Source: JANQRA01 sp035762545 (lineage in GTDB: Bacteria > Actinomycetota > Acidimicrobiia > Spongiisociales > ZC4RG35). Taken from it: a stretch of DNA of 64,000 bases. The stretch is taken from assembly GCA_035762545.1 (NCBI GenBank), contig DASTOM010000024.1:186001-250000 (forward strand). The letters run 5' to 3'. The translations under genes and the position numbers were made by a program. Below the pieces are notes generated by a model. The model worked only from the letters and a program-made list of their open reading frames with translations. It was not told where the DNA came from and searched no databases. Shown in pieces: positions 43,735 through 54,339 of the stretch (positions are counted from its first letter, which is position 1; each line of letters starts with the position of its first letter).

Positions 43735-44142
43735 GTGACCGAGTTCATCGTGAGCATGGAGAACCGGCCGGGGCGGCTCGCCTCCCTGACCGAGGCCCTA
43801 GCCGCCTTCGGGGTCAACATCGAGGCGCTGACCGCCTACGGCAACGATGGCGACGGGACGGTGCGGCTCATCACCAGCGACGCCCCGACCACGAGAAGGG
43901 TCCTCGAAGAGGCCGCACTTCACCACGAGGAGCACACCGTCCTCACCGTCCAACTGCCCCACAGGCCCGGGGAGCTGGCTCGGATCACCCGGATGCTGGC
44001 CGATGCAGGTGTCAACATCGACGCCCTATACGTCCTCCGGGCCAACTCAGACGGGATCGAGCTGGCTATCTCGGTCGATCAGCCCGAGACGGCGCTCCCC
44101 CACCTCGACGTGACGGGTGGCGTCCTGGGTAATTCCAGCTAG
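43735..44142 (+). CDS. double ACT-domain protein
   Basis: A 135-residue protein made of two ACT domains: FIVSMENRPGRLASLTEALAAFGVNIEAL (first) and VLTVQLPHRPGELARITRMLADAGVNIDAL (second). Free-standing tandem ACT proteins usually sense amino acids and regulate an enzyme or transporter; the ligand here is unknown. GTG start. It follows the SodX-glycosylase fusion by 13 bases. Confidence 0.88.
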   Translation: MTEFIVSMENRPGRLASLTEALAAFGVNIEALTAYGNDGDGTVRLITSDAPTTRRVLEEAALHHEEHTVLTVQLPHRPGELARITRMLADAGVNIDALYVLRANSDGIELAISVDQPETALPHLDVTGGVLGNSS

Positions 44143-44170
44143 ACGCGGACCGCTCCGTAGAATCGTCTGG

Positions 44171-45226
44171 ATGCGGACCACAGTCGCCAGGTTGGTCGCA
44201 GTCTCCCTACTCCTCGCGGCCTGTAACGGCGCCGCCGAGGAGCCAGCTGAGTCGTCGACCACCGCAGCACCCTCTTCAACGACCTCCTCCACCTCCACGT
44301 CGTCCACGACTTCGACATCGACGCCGACAACCGTCGACGCCAGGGAGACGTCTCTCCTCAACGGATTGCCGGTGGACGACCCCACTCTCCTCGACCGCCG
44401 GGTCATGGCAGTGAAGATCGACAACCACGAACGGGCCAACCCACAGTCAGGGATCAACCTCGCCGACATGGTGATCGAGCTCAACGTCGAGGGCATTACT
44501 CGCTTCATCTCGCTGTGGCACGAAAGCGACTCCGACTACCTCGGGCCCAACCGTTCGGCCCGTCCCACCGACGCCGCCCTCCTCCCGGCTTTCAACGAGC
44601 CCACGTTCGTCTTCTCCGGCGGCCAGGGATGGGTCCAGAACATGGTCAGCGCGGCCGGTATCAACATGATCAAAGAGGGTTCGGAAGGGACCTTCCGCAT
44701 CTCCAGTCGCAGGGCACCACACAACCTCTATGTCGACACCTTCGTGCTCAGGAACACCGCTGACGAGCGTGGGTACGCCGACAATCCCCCGGAAGGGCCG
44801 ATGTGGGAGTTCGGACCTCTCGAGCCGACACGCACGGCGTCGGAAGTCGATATCGAGTTCCGCGAGAACGACCACGTCGTGTGGACCTGGGATGACACAC
44901 AGGGGCTCTGGCTTCGCACGGCGAAGGGGAGAGAGCGAATGTATCGCGATGAGGACGGAACCGAGGGCCGCATCGGCTTCCCGGTCCTGGTCGCTCTCTA
45001 CACCGAGCCCTACACGGTGAACGGGTTGCCCAGTTCGATAACCACCGGTCAGGGTCAGGCTTTCGTGTTTGCCGACGGGATGGTGGCCGAGGGGACCTGG
45101 GAGCGAGAGACCGAGACCGACTGGTTCACCCTCCGCACCGAGTCCGGCTCGGTGATGGCCGTTCCGCCCGGGCAGTCCTGGGTCTCGCTCGTCCCCTCCA
45201 ACCGGGGCCTCGCAATCACGGAGTGA
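44171..45226 (+). CDS. DUF3048-type lipoprotein
   Basis: A 351-residue lipoprotein with lipobox LAAC (Cys18), a 25-residue Ser/Thr linker and a body matching DUF3048 (YerB) proteins: LNGLPVDDPTLLDRRVMAVKIDNHERANPQSGI, LWHESDSDYLGPNRSARPTD and a C-terminal WERETETDWFTLRTESGSVM. The family lies on the outer face of the membrane and its activity is unknown. I took the ATG at 44171, which begins the signal peptide. It lies 28 bases after the ACT gene. Confidence 0.88.
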   Translation: MRTTVARLVAVSLLLAACNGAAEEPAESSTTAAPSSTTSSTSTSSTTSTSTPTTVDARETSLLNGLPVDDPTLLDRRVMAVKIDNHERANPQSGINLADMVIELNVEGITRFISLWHESDSDYLGPNRSARPTDAALLPAFNEPTFVFSGGQGWVQNMVSAAGINMIKEGSEGTFRISSRRAPHNLYVDTFVLRNTADERGYADNPPEGPMWEFGPLEPTRTASEVDIEFRENDHVVWTWDDTQGLWLRTAKGRERMYRDEDGTEGRIGFPVLVALYTEPYTVNGLPSSITTGQGQAFVFADGMVAEGTWERETETDWFTLRTESGSVMAVPPGQSWVSLVPSNRGLAITE

Positions 45227-45258
45227 TCCGCCGTCCCGACTGACTAGGTTTCCGGGAC

Positions 45259-46569
45259 GTGGCCGGGGCAACGGCGTTTCAACGAATCAGTGCGGCGCTC
45301 GAGAGGGCGCACGTCTCCCAGGGCACTGTGAATGCTTTCATCTCCATCGATGACGATCGGGCCCTGGAGCGCGCCACCGAGATCGACGAGCGAATTGCCG
45401 CCGGGGATGACCCGGGACCCCTGGCCGGGGTCCCGATCGGTCTCAAGGACCTGATCGATCACGAGGGACGAGTCACCACCAGCGGATCGGCCTTCTACCG
45501 CCAGATCGCGAGAACAACCGCTACCTGTGTCTCCAGGCTCGAAGATGCGGGAGCGGTGATCATCGGTCGCACCAACCTCCACGAGTGGGCGTTCGGCTTC
45601 AACTCGGAGAACGAGCACTGGGGGACGGTGCGCAACCCTTGGAATCTGACCAACTCGGCCGGGGGGTCCTCGGGAGGCTCCGCGGCTGCGGTGGCCGCCG
45701 GAATCACTCCGATATCCATCGGTACCGACACGGGTGGCTCGGTACGGGTGCCGGCGGCTCTGTGCGGGACCTACGGGCTCAAGGTCACATACGGACGGAT
45801 ACCGCTGGACGGGGTCTTTCCACTGGTCCCCTCGATCGACACTGTCGGCCCTCTCGCCGATTCGATGGAGAACATCGACCTGTCATATCGGGCCATGTCC
45901 CGGGACGATCGAGCCGAACCTGAACCACGACCGCTTCGTCTCGGGATCCCGCAGCCCTGGTACGACGACGCCCCTCTCCAAGAGGACATCGCAGAAGAGT
46001 TCCAGCGCACCGTGGCGAGCCTGCGTGATCTCGGACACGAGGTCCACCCGATCGAGATGCCGGATGTCCTACCCACTTCACAGTTGATAGACGCCATCGG
46101 TGAGGAGGTCTCGGCGGCTCACCGCCAGTTCCGGGAAGAGGGCGCACCATACGGTTCCGCGGTCGAGGCACGGATCGTCGTCGCGGAGAGTGTCACGCCC
46201 GAAGCGGCCCTGGAGGCGCGACAGTGGCAACAGATGATTCGATCGAGGTTCGCCGACGCCTTCGCCACCGTTGACTTCCTGATCACGCCGGCCTGTGCGG
46301 CCCGCTCCAAGACGATCGGCGAGGAGGGAATCGGAGACAAGAACCATCGAAGCGTCCTGTCCTATTTCTCCGCAGTCGTCAACCATGCTCTTCACCCGGC
46401 GCTCGCCATGCCGATAGAGGACAGCGGAGCGCCGCCTGTCTCTCTGCAGGTGATCGGAGCCCTCGAATCCGAGGTCGACCTCATCGGTTTCGGTCGGAGT
46501 CTGGAGCAAGCGGGCATTTCAGGTTTCGCGGTTGCTCACCGAAATTCATCTACCGCAGGGGGTCGATAG
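45259..46569 (+). CDS. amidase signature family protein
   Basis: A 436-residue amidase with the Ser-cisSer-Lys triad: Lys in PIGLKDLIDHEG, Ser in NSAGGSSGGSAAAVAAG and nucleophile Ser in GTDTGGSVRVPAALCG. The overall pattern is close to GatA, the glutaminyl/aspartyl-tRNA amidotransferase A subunit. Without gatB or gatC alongside it is more likely a stand-alone amide hydrolase. The start is a GTG (45259). Confidence 0.9.
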   Translation: MAGATAFQRISAALERAHVSQGTVNAFISIDDDRALERATEIDERIAAGDDPGPLAGVPIGLKDLIDHEGRVTTSGSAFYRQIARTTATCVSRLEDAGAVIIGRTNLHEWAFGFNSENEHWGTVRNPWNLTNSAGGSSGGSAAAVAAGITPISIGTDTGGSVRVPAALCGTYGLKVTYGRIPLDGVFPLVPSIDTVGPLADSMENIDLSYRAMSRDDRAEPEPRPLRLGIPQPWYDDAPLQEDIAEEFQRTVASLRDLGHEVHPIEMPDVLPTSQLIDAIGEEVSAAHRQFREEGAPYGSAVEARIVVAESVTPEAALEARQWQQMIRSRFADAFATVDFLITPACAARSKTIGEEGIGDKNHRSVLSYFSAVVNHALHPALAMPIEDSGAPPVSLQVIGALESEVDLIGFGRSLEQAGISGFAVAHRNSSTAGGR

Positions 46570-46586
46570 ACTTGGATGTACAAGAC

Positions 46587-46685
46587 ATGAATCGGGCGGT
46601 CAGCGACACCGACGACTTTCGGCTCAGCCGGCCGCGCGTACCCACCCTCTTTCACACCATCAAGGAAGTGACCCAAAGTGGCTGA
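46587..46685 (+). CDS. possible 32-residue upstream ORF overlapping korA start
   Basis: An ATG at 46587 opens a 32-codon frame that stops at 46685, eight bases inside korA. A TAGACT -10-like element lies just before it (46567-46572). The peptide shows no recognisable motif. It may be a translated leader coupling to korA or a chance frame. Confidence 0.25.
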   Translation: MNRAVSDTDDFRLSRPRVPTLFHTIKEVTQSG

Positions 46686-48545
46686 TGACATCGCCACCGC
46701 AGACCCCGCGTCCACACCTACCGAGGAACTCGACAAGCTAGTCATCCGATTCGCCGGCGACTCCGGCGACGGTATGCAGCTCGCAGGCTCCCGTTTCACC
46801 GATGCCTCCGCACTGTTCGGAAACGACCTGGCCACGCTTCCCAGCTTCCCGGCTGAGATCCGTGCCCCGGCCGGCACGCTCCCCGGCGTGTCCAGCTTCC
46901 AGGTCCAGATCGCCGACTTCGACATCCTCACCGCCGGGGATGCTCCCGATTGTCTCGTCGCGATGAACCCGGCAGCCCTGATGAAGAACTTCAAGGACCT
47001 TCGCCAGGGCGGAACGCTCATCGTGAACACCGACGCCTTCGACGAGCGCAACCTGGCCAAGGCCGGTTACGAGACCAACCCTCTCGACGACGAGACCCTC
47101 GTCGGGTACCGCGTCATCAAGGTCCCCATGGACGAGCTCACCAAAGAGGCAGTGAAGGACACCGGAGTCAGCGGACGCAACGTCCTGCGCTCCAAGAACT
47201 TCTTCGCTCTCGGACTCATGGCCTGGCTCTTCCACCGGCCTACCGAGCCCACCATCGAGTGGATCGAGAAGAAGTTCGCCAAAGTGCCCGAGGTCGCCGC
47301 CGCCAACAAGGCCGCATTCCAGGCGGGCTACACGTTCGGCGTTGCCACGGAGGCAACGAAGAACACATTTACCGTCAAGCCGGCGGCGCTGCGTGAAGGC
47401 ACGTACACCAACGTGAACGGCAACACCGCCCTGGCCTGGGGTCTGATCGCCGCTGCCCAGAAGGCCAACCTCCCCCTCTTCTACGGGACCTACCCGATCA
47501 CCCCCGCCTCCGACGTACTTCACGAACTGTCACGGCACAAGAACTTCGGGGTACGGACTTTCCAGGCCGAGGACGAGATCGCTGGCGTCGGAGCCGCGAT
47601 CGGTGCCGCATTCACCGGGAACCTCGCGGTGACCGGATCCTCCGGCCCCGGTATCGCCCTGAAGTCAGAGGCGATCTCCCTCTGCTTCATGCTCGAGCTG
47701 CCGATGATCGTCATCAACGTCCAACGTGGCGGACCGTCCACCGGTCTCCCGACCAAGCCCGAGCAAAGCGACCTCCTCTTCTCGCTCTACGGCCGACATG
47801 GCGAGTCGCCACTCCCCGTCCTCGCCATCGCCGCGCCATCGGAAGCGTTCATGATGGCCATCGAGGCCGCCCGCCTCGCCATCACCTACATGACCCCGGT
47901 GATCCTTCTCAGCGACAACTACGTCGCCAACGGTTCCGAACCGTGGCTGCTGCCTGACGTCGACGCCATCCCCCCGATCGAGGTCAAGTTCGCTACCCAG
48001 CCCAACGGCCCCGACGGGACGTTCTTGCCCTACATGCGGAACATCGACACCTTCGCCCGCCCCTGGGCGGTTCCGGGCACGCCGGGACTCGAGCACCGCA
48101 TCGGTGGCCTCGAGAAAGAGGCCATCAGCGGCAACGTGTCATACGATCCGAACAACCACCAGCTCATGACGGATACCCGGGCATGGAAGGTGGCCAACAT
48201 AGCCAACGACATCCCCCAGCTCGAGGTCGACGGTGACGAGGACGCCGAGATCTTGGTGCTGGGCTGGGGCTCGACATACGGTTCGATCCGGGCTGCGGCG
48301 CGGCGGGCCCGTCTCGACGGCGAGAAGGTCGCCACCGCACATCTCCGGTACCTGAACCCGCTTCCGAACAACCTCGGAGACATCCTTCGCTCCTACGACA
48401 AGATCCTCATCCCCGAGCTCAACACCGGACAACTGCTCAAAGTGATCCGGGCCGAGTTCCTGATAGACGCCACCGGCCTCAACAAGGTCGCCGGTGAGCC
48501 GTTCAAAGTGACCGAGATCACCGAAAAGATCATGGAGATGGTCAA

Positions 48546-48549
<4 letters not shown>
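46678..48549 (+). CDS. korA: 2-oxoacid:ferredoxin oxidoreductase, fused gamma-alpha subunit (KorA)
   Basis: A 623-residue subunit of 2-oxoglutarate (or related 2-oxoacid):ferredoxin oxidoreductase, used with ferredoxin in place of the dehydrogenase complex in many actinobacteria. The N-terminal 190 residues are the gamma domain (VIRFAGDSGDGMQLAGSRF). The alpha domain follows (NTALAWGLIAAAQKANLPLFYGTYPITPASDVLHEL) with VMNVQRGGPSTG-like VINVQRGGPSTGLPTKPEQSD. The start is the GTG at 46678. It is coupled to korB. Confidence 0.94.
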
Positions 48550-49598
<1,049 letters not shown>

Positions 49599-49619
49599 AA
49601 ACGCCGAGCGTGCAGAAAT

Positions 49620-49639
49620 GTGCCCCTAGGGCACGTTTT
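49620..49639. terminator. bidirectional terminator between korB and argH
   Basis: GTGCCC (49620-49625) pairs with GGGCAC (49629-49634) over a CTA loop and is followed by GTTTT on the korB strand. An outer GAAAACG/CGTTTTC pair (49597-49603, 49634-49640) could extend it. The argH stop codon lies within the loop. Confidence 0.55.
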
Positions 49640-50945
49640 CGCTCAGTCGAGCTCTCAGCGCGCTGATCTGATCGTTGATCACTGGAGCTGAGACCTCGAA
49701 GACTTCGAGATCGGTCGCCCCGAAACGGTCATCCACGGCCATCAGGTCGTCGATGGTGGCCTCGTCCAACGTCCGGCCGCCGTCCTCGAGCCGACGGACG
49801 AGCTGTCCCACCACCTGGTGCGCCTCCCGGAACGGCACCCCTCGAGCCACCAGCCGCTCGGCGAGGGGCAATGCCGCGGTTCCTGCACTCGGTTGGGGGA
49901 TCGTGAAACCGGAGCCCGTCAACAGAGCCTGCAATGCCTCCACGGCGTCGGAGACGGTGTCATCGGCGTGGAAGACGAGTCGCTTGTCCTCCTGGAGATC
50001 ACGGTTGTAGGCAAGGGGCAGAGCTTTTTGCAGCGAGAGGACGGCTGCGGTGTCGCCGATCACACCTGCAGTGCGTCCCCTGACCAGCTCGGCGATGTCG
50101 GGGTTTCGCTTCTGGGGCAGCGCAGACGATCCGGTGCTGACCTCATCCCCCAATTGGAGCCAACCGAACTCGTGGCTCGCCCAGATGACCAATTCCTCGG
50201 CGAGACGGGACAGATGAACCATGGTCTGGGCGCAACAGAAGACGTACTCGGCGACGAAGTCCCGGGAACCCACGGCATCGAGCGTGTTCGGCATCGGGCC
50301 GAGCATGCCCAACGCCTGGGACGTCTGCTCTCGCGAGATGGGGAGAGTGGAGCCCGCCGACGCTCCCGCCCCGAGAGGTGACTCGTTCAGCCGGGCAGCA
50401 CAATCGGAGAATCGGCCGAGGTCACGGACCGCCATCCAGGCATATGCCAGGAAGTGGGCGCCGAGAGAAGTGACCTGGGCCTGCTGGAGGTGGGTGTAGG
50501 TCGGGATGACGACATCGGCCGTCCCCTCGGCCAGGGTCACCAGGCTCTCGACCCACCCGCGCAGTTGGAGCGCCCGAGCCTGCGCCGCTTCCCTCAGGTA
50601 GAGCCGGAGGTCGAGAGCGACCTGGTCGTTGCGGGATCGCCCGGTGTGGAGCTTGCCGGCAACGTCCCCGACCATCTCCCCAAGACGACGCTCCACCGCG
50701 GTGTGCACGTCCTCGTCGGTTTCGACGAACTCGAACGACCCGGCGTCGTCGCGGATCGACTCAAGTCCGGCGATCAACGTCTCCGCCTCCTCGGGCTCGA
50801 TGATCCCCGTCTCTGAGAGCATGTTCACGTGAGCGATCGAACCCACGATGTCGACGAGAAGGAGCCTGCGGTCCGAGGTGTCGCCGGTGAAGTCGCGGGT
50901 GATGTCCGACATGCCACCCTCGAAACGGCCACCCCAGAGGGTCAC
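49626..50945 (-). CDS. argH: argininosuccinate lyase
   Basis: A 439-residue enzyme of the fumarase/aspartase superfamily that releases arginine and fumarate from argininosuccinate. The signature GSSALPQKRNPDIAE is intact, with TGRSRNDQVALDLRLYLR and YTHLQQAQVTSLGAH. It is shorter than the usual 460 residues but complete. The ATG overlaps the argG stop (ATGA, 50942-50945). Confidence 0.96.
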   Translation of the reverse strand: MTLWGGRFEGGMSDITRDFTGDTSDRRLLLVDIVGSIAHVNMLSETGIIEPEEAETLIAGLESIRDDAGSFEFVETDEDVHTAVERRLGEMVGDVAGKLHTGRSRNDQVALDLRLYLREAAQARALQLRGWVESLVTLAEGTADVVIPTYTHLQQAQVTSLGAHFLAYAWMAVRDLGRFSDCAARLNESPLGAGASAGSTLPISREQTSQALGMLGPMPNTLDAVGSRDFVAEYVFCCAQTMVHLSRLAEELVIWASHEFGWLQLGDEVSTGSSALPQKRNPDIAELVRGRTAGVIGDTAAVLSLQKALPLAYNRDLQEDKRLVFHADDTVSDAVEALQALLTGSGFTIPQPSAGTAALPLAERLVARGVPFREAHQVVGQLVRRLEDGGRTLDEATIDDLMAVDDRFGATDLEVFEVSAPVINDQISALRARLSENVP

Positions 50946-52126
50946 GAGCCCTCGCCGAATCCCCTGATCCGCAGAGCGTTCAGGTTGATGAAACCCTTGG
51001 CGTCGGCCTGGTCGTAGACGTCATCCGCCTCGAACGTCACCACTTCGGCGTCATATATCGAGTTCGGCGAACGACGCCCGGTCACCCGCACCGAGCCCTT
51101 GTAGAGCACGAGTCTCGCCTCACCCGTCACCGGCTCCTGAATCCGATCCATCGTGGTCTGCAAGGTGGTGCGCTCCGGTGAATACCAGAAACCGTTGTAC
51201 ACGATGCGGGCGTACCGCTGCGCCAACTCATTTCGGAGGTGAAGCACTTCGCGGTCGAGCACGATCGATTCCACCGCCCTGCGGGCGGCATGGATGACCG
51301 TCCCCCCTGGAGTCTCGTAAACACCCCTGCTCTTCATGCCCACGAATCGGTTCTCAACGATGTCGATCCGACCCACCCCGTGGCGTCCGGCGACCTCGTT
51401 GAGGTGCGTGAGCAACTCCACAGGCTCCATGTCGACGCCGTCGACGGATACAGGAGTCCCGGAGCGGAGTCCGACAACGACCTCCTGTGGCTCATCCGGG
51501 GCATCCTCAGGGTCGGTCGTCAGTCGGAACATGCCCTTTGGGGGGGCCGCCCACGGGTCCTCGAGGACCCCTCCCTCATACGAGATGTGGAAGAGGTTGG
51601 CGTCCATCGAGTACGGGGACTCTTTGGTGACCGGAGTCGGGATGCCTCGAGCGGATGCGTAGGCGACGAGGTCGGCGCGGCCTGCCATCTTCCATTCACG
51701 CCAGGGCGCGATCGTCTTCAACTCGGGAGCCAGCGCGGCGGTGGACAACTCGAAACGCACCTGGTCGTTTCCCTTGCCGGTGGCGCCGTGGGAGATGGCA
51801 TCCGCCCCATGCTTCAGGGCGGTATCGACCAGGCCTTTGGTGATGATCGGCCGGGCCAACGAGGTTCCGAGCAGATACTCGGTTTCATATACCGCCGCGG
51901 CCCGAATGGCCGGAAAGACTGCATCCATCACGAATTCCTCGCGAAGGTCGCCAACGACGGCATCCACCGCACCGGTGTCCAGGGCTTTCAGCCGAGCCTG
52001 TTCGACTTCTTCTCCCTGCCCGACGTCGGCGGTGTAGGTGACGACCTCAGCCTGATACTCCTCACGCAGCCAGGCGAGGATCACCGACGTGTCGAGACCT
52101 CCGGAGTAGGCGAGGACGACTTTCAT
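50942..52126 (-). CDS. argG: argininosuccinate synthase
   Basis: A 394-residue ATP-dependent ligase joining citrulline and aspartate. The N-terminal ATP loop VVLAYSGGLDTSVILAWL and YLLGTSLARPIITKGLVDTA are diagnostic, with GATGKGNDQVRFE in the aspartate/citrulline site. It is followed by argH; the other arginine genes are not in the window. No ARG-box-like operator was recognised in the 42-base gap upstream. Confidence 0.97.
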   Translation of the reverse strand: MKVVLAYSGGLDTSVILAWLREEYQAEVVTYTADVGQGEEVEQARLKALDTGAVDAVVGDLREEFVMDAVFPAIRAAAVYETEYLLGTSLARPIITKGLVDTALKHGADAISHGATGKGNDQVRFELSTAALAPELKTIAPWREWKMAGRADLVAYASARGIPTPVTKESPYSMDANLFHISYEGGVLEDPWAAPPKGMFRLTTDPEDAPDEPQEVVVGLRSGTPVSVDGVDMEPVELLTHLNEVAGRHGVGRIDIVENRFVGMKSRGVYETPGGTVIHAARRAVESIVLDREVLHLRNELAQRYARIVYNGFWYSPERTTLQTTMDRIQEPVTGEARLVLYKGSVRVTGRRSPNSIYDAEVVTFEADDVYDQADAKGFINLNALRIRGFGEGS

Positions 52127-52168
52127 CGCCGGAACGATGGCTGATTGCGCTCGGGTTGTCTACTCGGC

Positions 52169-53029
52169 TCAGGCGCAGTCGGTGACCGTGATGTCGACGT
52201 TGGCGCCCCCCGCATTGCCCAAGGTGTCGGTGGCGACGATACGAGCCTCCCGCGACCCGACAGCAGTGAACGGGCCGATCTCGGCCTCGTAGATCTCGTT
52301 TCCCGCATGGACCATCTCCGTCTCACGGGTGCCGCCGCCGTCCGGGCTCCAGCGCACGATGCTGATGAACTCGGATGTGTCCCTGATCCGGGCGCTGACC
52401 GTGGTCCGACCCCCGACGCACTCGCCGTCGACCTGCACCTCGGACGGCGAGGCCTGTGGGTTGTGAATGATCGGGTTGTCGAACTGGGAGCCGATGACGG
52501 CGATGGTCTGCTCGCCACCGTCCCAGGCGACGATCACCGTCGCCTCCAGCTCTCCCTCCTCGATCACCTCACGATCCAGCCCGACCTGGAACTCCATGCT
52601 CTCACCCGGCCCGAGCTCCCCGCCCTCAGAGGCCAGCATGATCACCTCGGAGGACGCCGTCACGGTGAACTGGCCGGCCTGGCTCCCGGAGTTGGTTATC
52701 TCGAACCCGCCGGTCGTCGCATCATCACCGAAGTCGACCACTTCAGCCGAGACGGAGAAGGTGGCAGGGCCGGCCTGAGGGGTCGGACTCGTCGTCGACG
52801 CGCCCGACGGTGTCGTCGTATCGCCGGCTGCCACCGTGGTGCTGGTGGTGGTCGTGACCGCCTCGGGCGTCGCAACCGGGCCCCCGGGCGAGGAAGCCTG
52901 AAGCGGGTCGAACTGGCTGGAGATGGCGATGCCGATGAGTCCGACGACGAGCGCGACAGCGCCGTATGCACCCAGCTTTGCCTTCTCCGTGAGCGGCTTC
53001 TTCTCGGTCAGACCCGATTCCTCATCCAT
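52169..53029 (-). CDS. membrane-anchored extracellular protein with Ig-like domains
   Basis: A 286-residue protein: about 20 cytosolic residues, one membrane helix (KLGAYGAVALVVGLIGIAIS), a Thr/Ser/Pro linker of about 60 residues, then two beta-sandwich-like parts. The first (TFSVSAEVVDFGDDATTGGFEITNSGSQAGQFTV) resembles domains of the BACON/MSP type. The second (VQVDGECVGGRTTVSARIRDTSEFISIVRWSPDGG) resembles an Ig-like fold. It has two cysteines in that second part. No enzymatic motif; surface role unknown. Confidence 0.7.
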   Translation of the reverse strand: MDEESGLTEKKPLTEKAKLGAYGAVALVVGLIGIAISSQFDPLQASSPGGPVATPEAVTTTTSTTVAAGDTTTPSGASTTSPTPQAGPATFSVSAEVVDFGDDATTGGFEITNSGSQAGQFTVTASSEVIMLASEGGELGPGESMEFQVGLDREVIEEGELEATVIVAWDGGEQTIAVIGSQFDNPIIHNPQASPSEVQVDGECVGGRTTVSARIRDTSEFISIVRWSPDGGGTRETEMVHAGNEIYEAEIGPFTAVGSREARIVATDTLGNAGGANVDITVTDCA

Positions 53030-53083
53030 TGCTGTTTACCCGGAATGATGTCAGTGGCCAACGTCTAAAGGGGTGATTGTCAG

Positions 53084-54274
53084 TCATCCGGCCCGGTCGA
53101 CAGCCGGGTGGGCGCCCTTCCTGACATTGGAGAACGGCCCAAAGATCCCGAGAGCGAGAATCGAGATGGCGATTGCGCCACCGGCGATGAAGGCTCCTCC
53201 GGTGCCAAATGCGCCGACGGCAAGGGCGGCGAGAAGCGGCCCTATGGTCTGACCGAGCCGGGCGAATCCCACCCACACCGCGATGACCACCGCCCGGTGC
53301 TCGTCGGGAGCGTCTTCCATGTTGACGTCTTGGAGCATCGGGATGAAGAACCCTTCCGAGAGCCCGTAGATCAGGGCACCGAGGACCACGAGCGTGAGAG
53401 TGGTGGTGGTGCCGAGGATCAAGAACGACACGAGGAGCAGGGCTGAGGAGAGGATCACGATCGTCCTCGGGCTCGCTACGTGTCTCATTCGTCCCAGGTT
53501 GAAACTGGCCAGGGTCGCCGTGATAGCGGGCACCGAGATCAGCAGGCCCCGGGCACCGGCGTCGAGACCGAACACCTCGGCGAGGTGGATTGGGAGGACG
53601 GTGAGGAACAGGCCGAAGATCGCTATGAATACGAGAAAGCCTCCAAAGATGCTGGCTCGAAGCACCGGCCGTTTCAGAACGACCAGCGCCTCGCTGAACT
53701 GGTCTTTGACGTGGGGAGGATCTCCCGGGCGGGATCCGTCGAGGATCGTCCACGCTGCGGCCGCGGTCCCCAATGCCACTGTGTAGACGGCGAATGTGAC
53801 CCGCCACCCCGCAGTCTCGGTGAGAAACCCCGATAGCAGGGGCATAGAAGCGAGCCCGATGGTGAGGATCGCCGAGTTGCGGCCGATCCACTTCGTCCTC
53901 TCTGTGCCCTTCCAGTTGTCTCCGATGAGGACGACCGCGAGGTTGACCAGAGCTGCCGATCCGACTCCCTGGAGGAAACGAGCTGTCAGAAGCACTTCGA
54001 AGGTGGGCGCCAGCGCGGCGAGGCCACCGAACACCCCAAAGACCGTGAGACAGACGGTGAGGACGATGCGACGGCCGAAGCGGTCGGCCAGAAACCCCGC
54101 GATCGGTGCCATGACGATGCCTGCCAGCGACCCGACCGCGACGAGTGGGCCTGCCGAAGTGGAGGGACGGCCGAACTCGTCGAGGATGTCGGGGATCGCC
54201 GGAGTGACCAGGGTGTTGCTCAGTATCCCCGTCAAGGTGACCGTGAATATGAACGGCAGCGGCGGCCGACGCAT
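53084..54274 (-). CDS. MFS transporter
   Basis: A 396-residue major facilitator permease with about 12 hydrophobic segments. The loop 2-3 signature GFLADRFGRRIV and the helix 4 RFLQGVGSAAL motif are typical of drug/H+ antiporters. I chose the ATG at 54274, which begins RRPPLPFIFTVTLTGILSN; the longer frame adds about 78 non-membrane residues. It diverges from a metallo-hydrolase-like gene 65 bases away. The substrate is unknown. Confidence 0.88.
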   Translation of the reverse strand: MRRPPLPFIFTVTLTGILSNTLVTPAIPDILDEFGRPSTSAGPLVAVGSLAGIVMAPIAGFLADRFGRRIVLTVCLTVFGVFGGLAALAPTFEVLLTARFLQGVGSAALVNLAVVLIGDNWKGTERTKWIGRNSAILTIGLASMPLLSGFLTETAGWRVTFAVYTVALGTAAAAWTILDGSRPGDPPHVKDQFSEALVVLKRPVLRASIFGGFLVFIAIFGLFLTVLPIHLAEVFGLDAGARGLLISVPAITATLASFNLGRMRHVASPRTIVILSSALLLVSFLILGTTTTLTLVVLGALIYGLSEGFFIPMLQDVNMEDAPDEHRAVVIAVWVGFARLGQTIGPLLAALAVGAFGTGGAFIAGGAIAISILALGIFGPFSNVRKGAHPAVDRAG

Positions 54275-54339
54275 CGCCGTAACTGTAAGAACCGTTCTCA
54301 GGTACGCCCAAACGTGTCCGGCTTCGCGAGTATTGGCCG

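Noticed and set aside
44447..45271. 274-codon minus-strand frame over the DUF3048 lipoprotein gene
   Set aside because: Antisense shadow; the sense strand has a lipobox and DUF3048 signatures.
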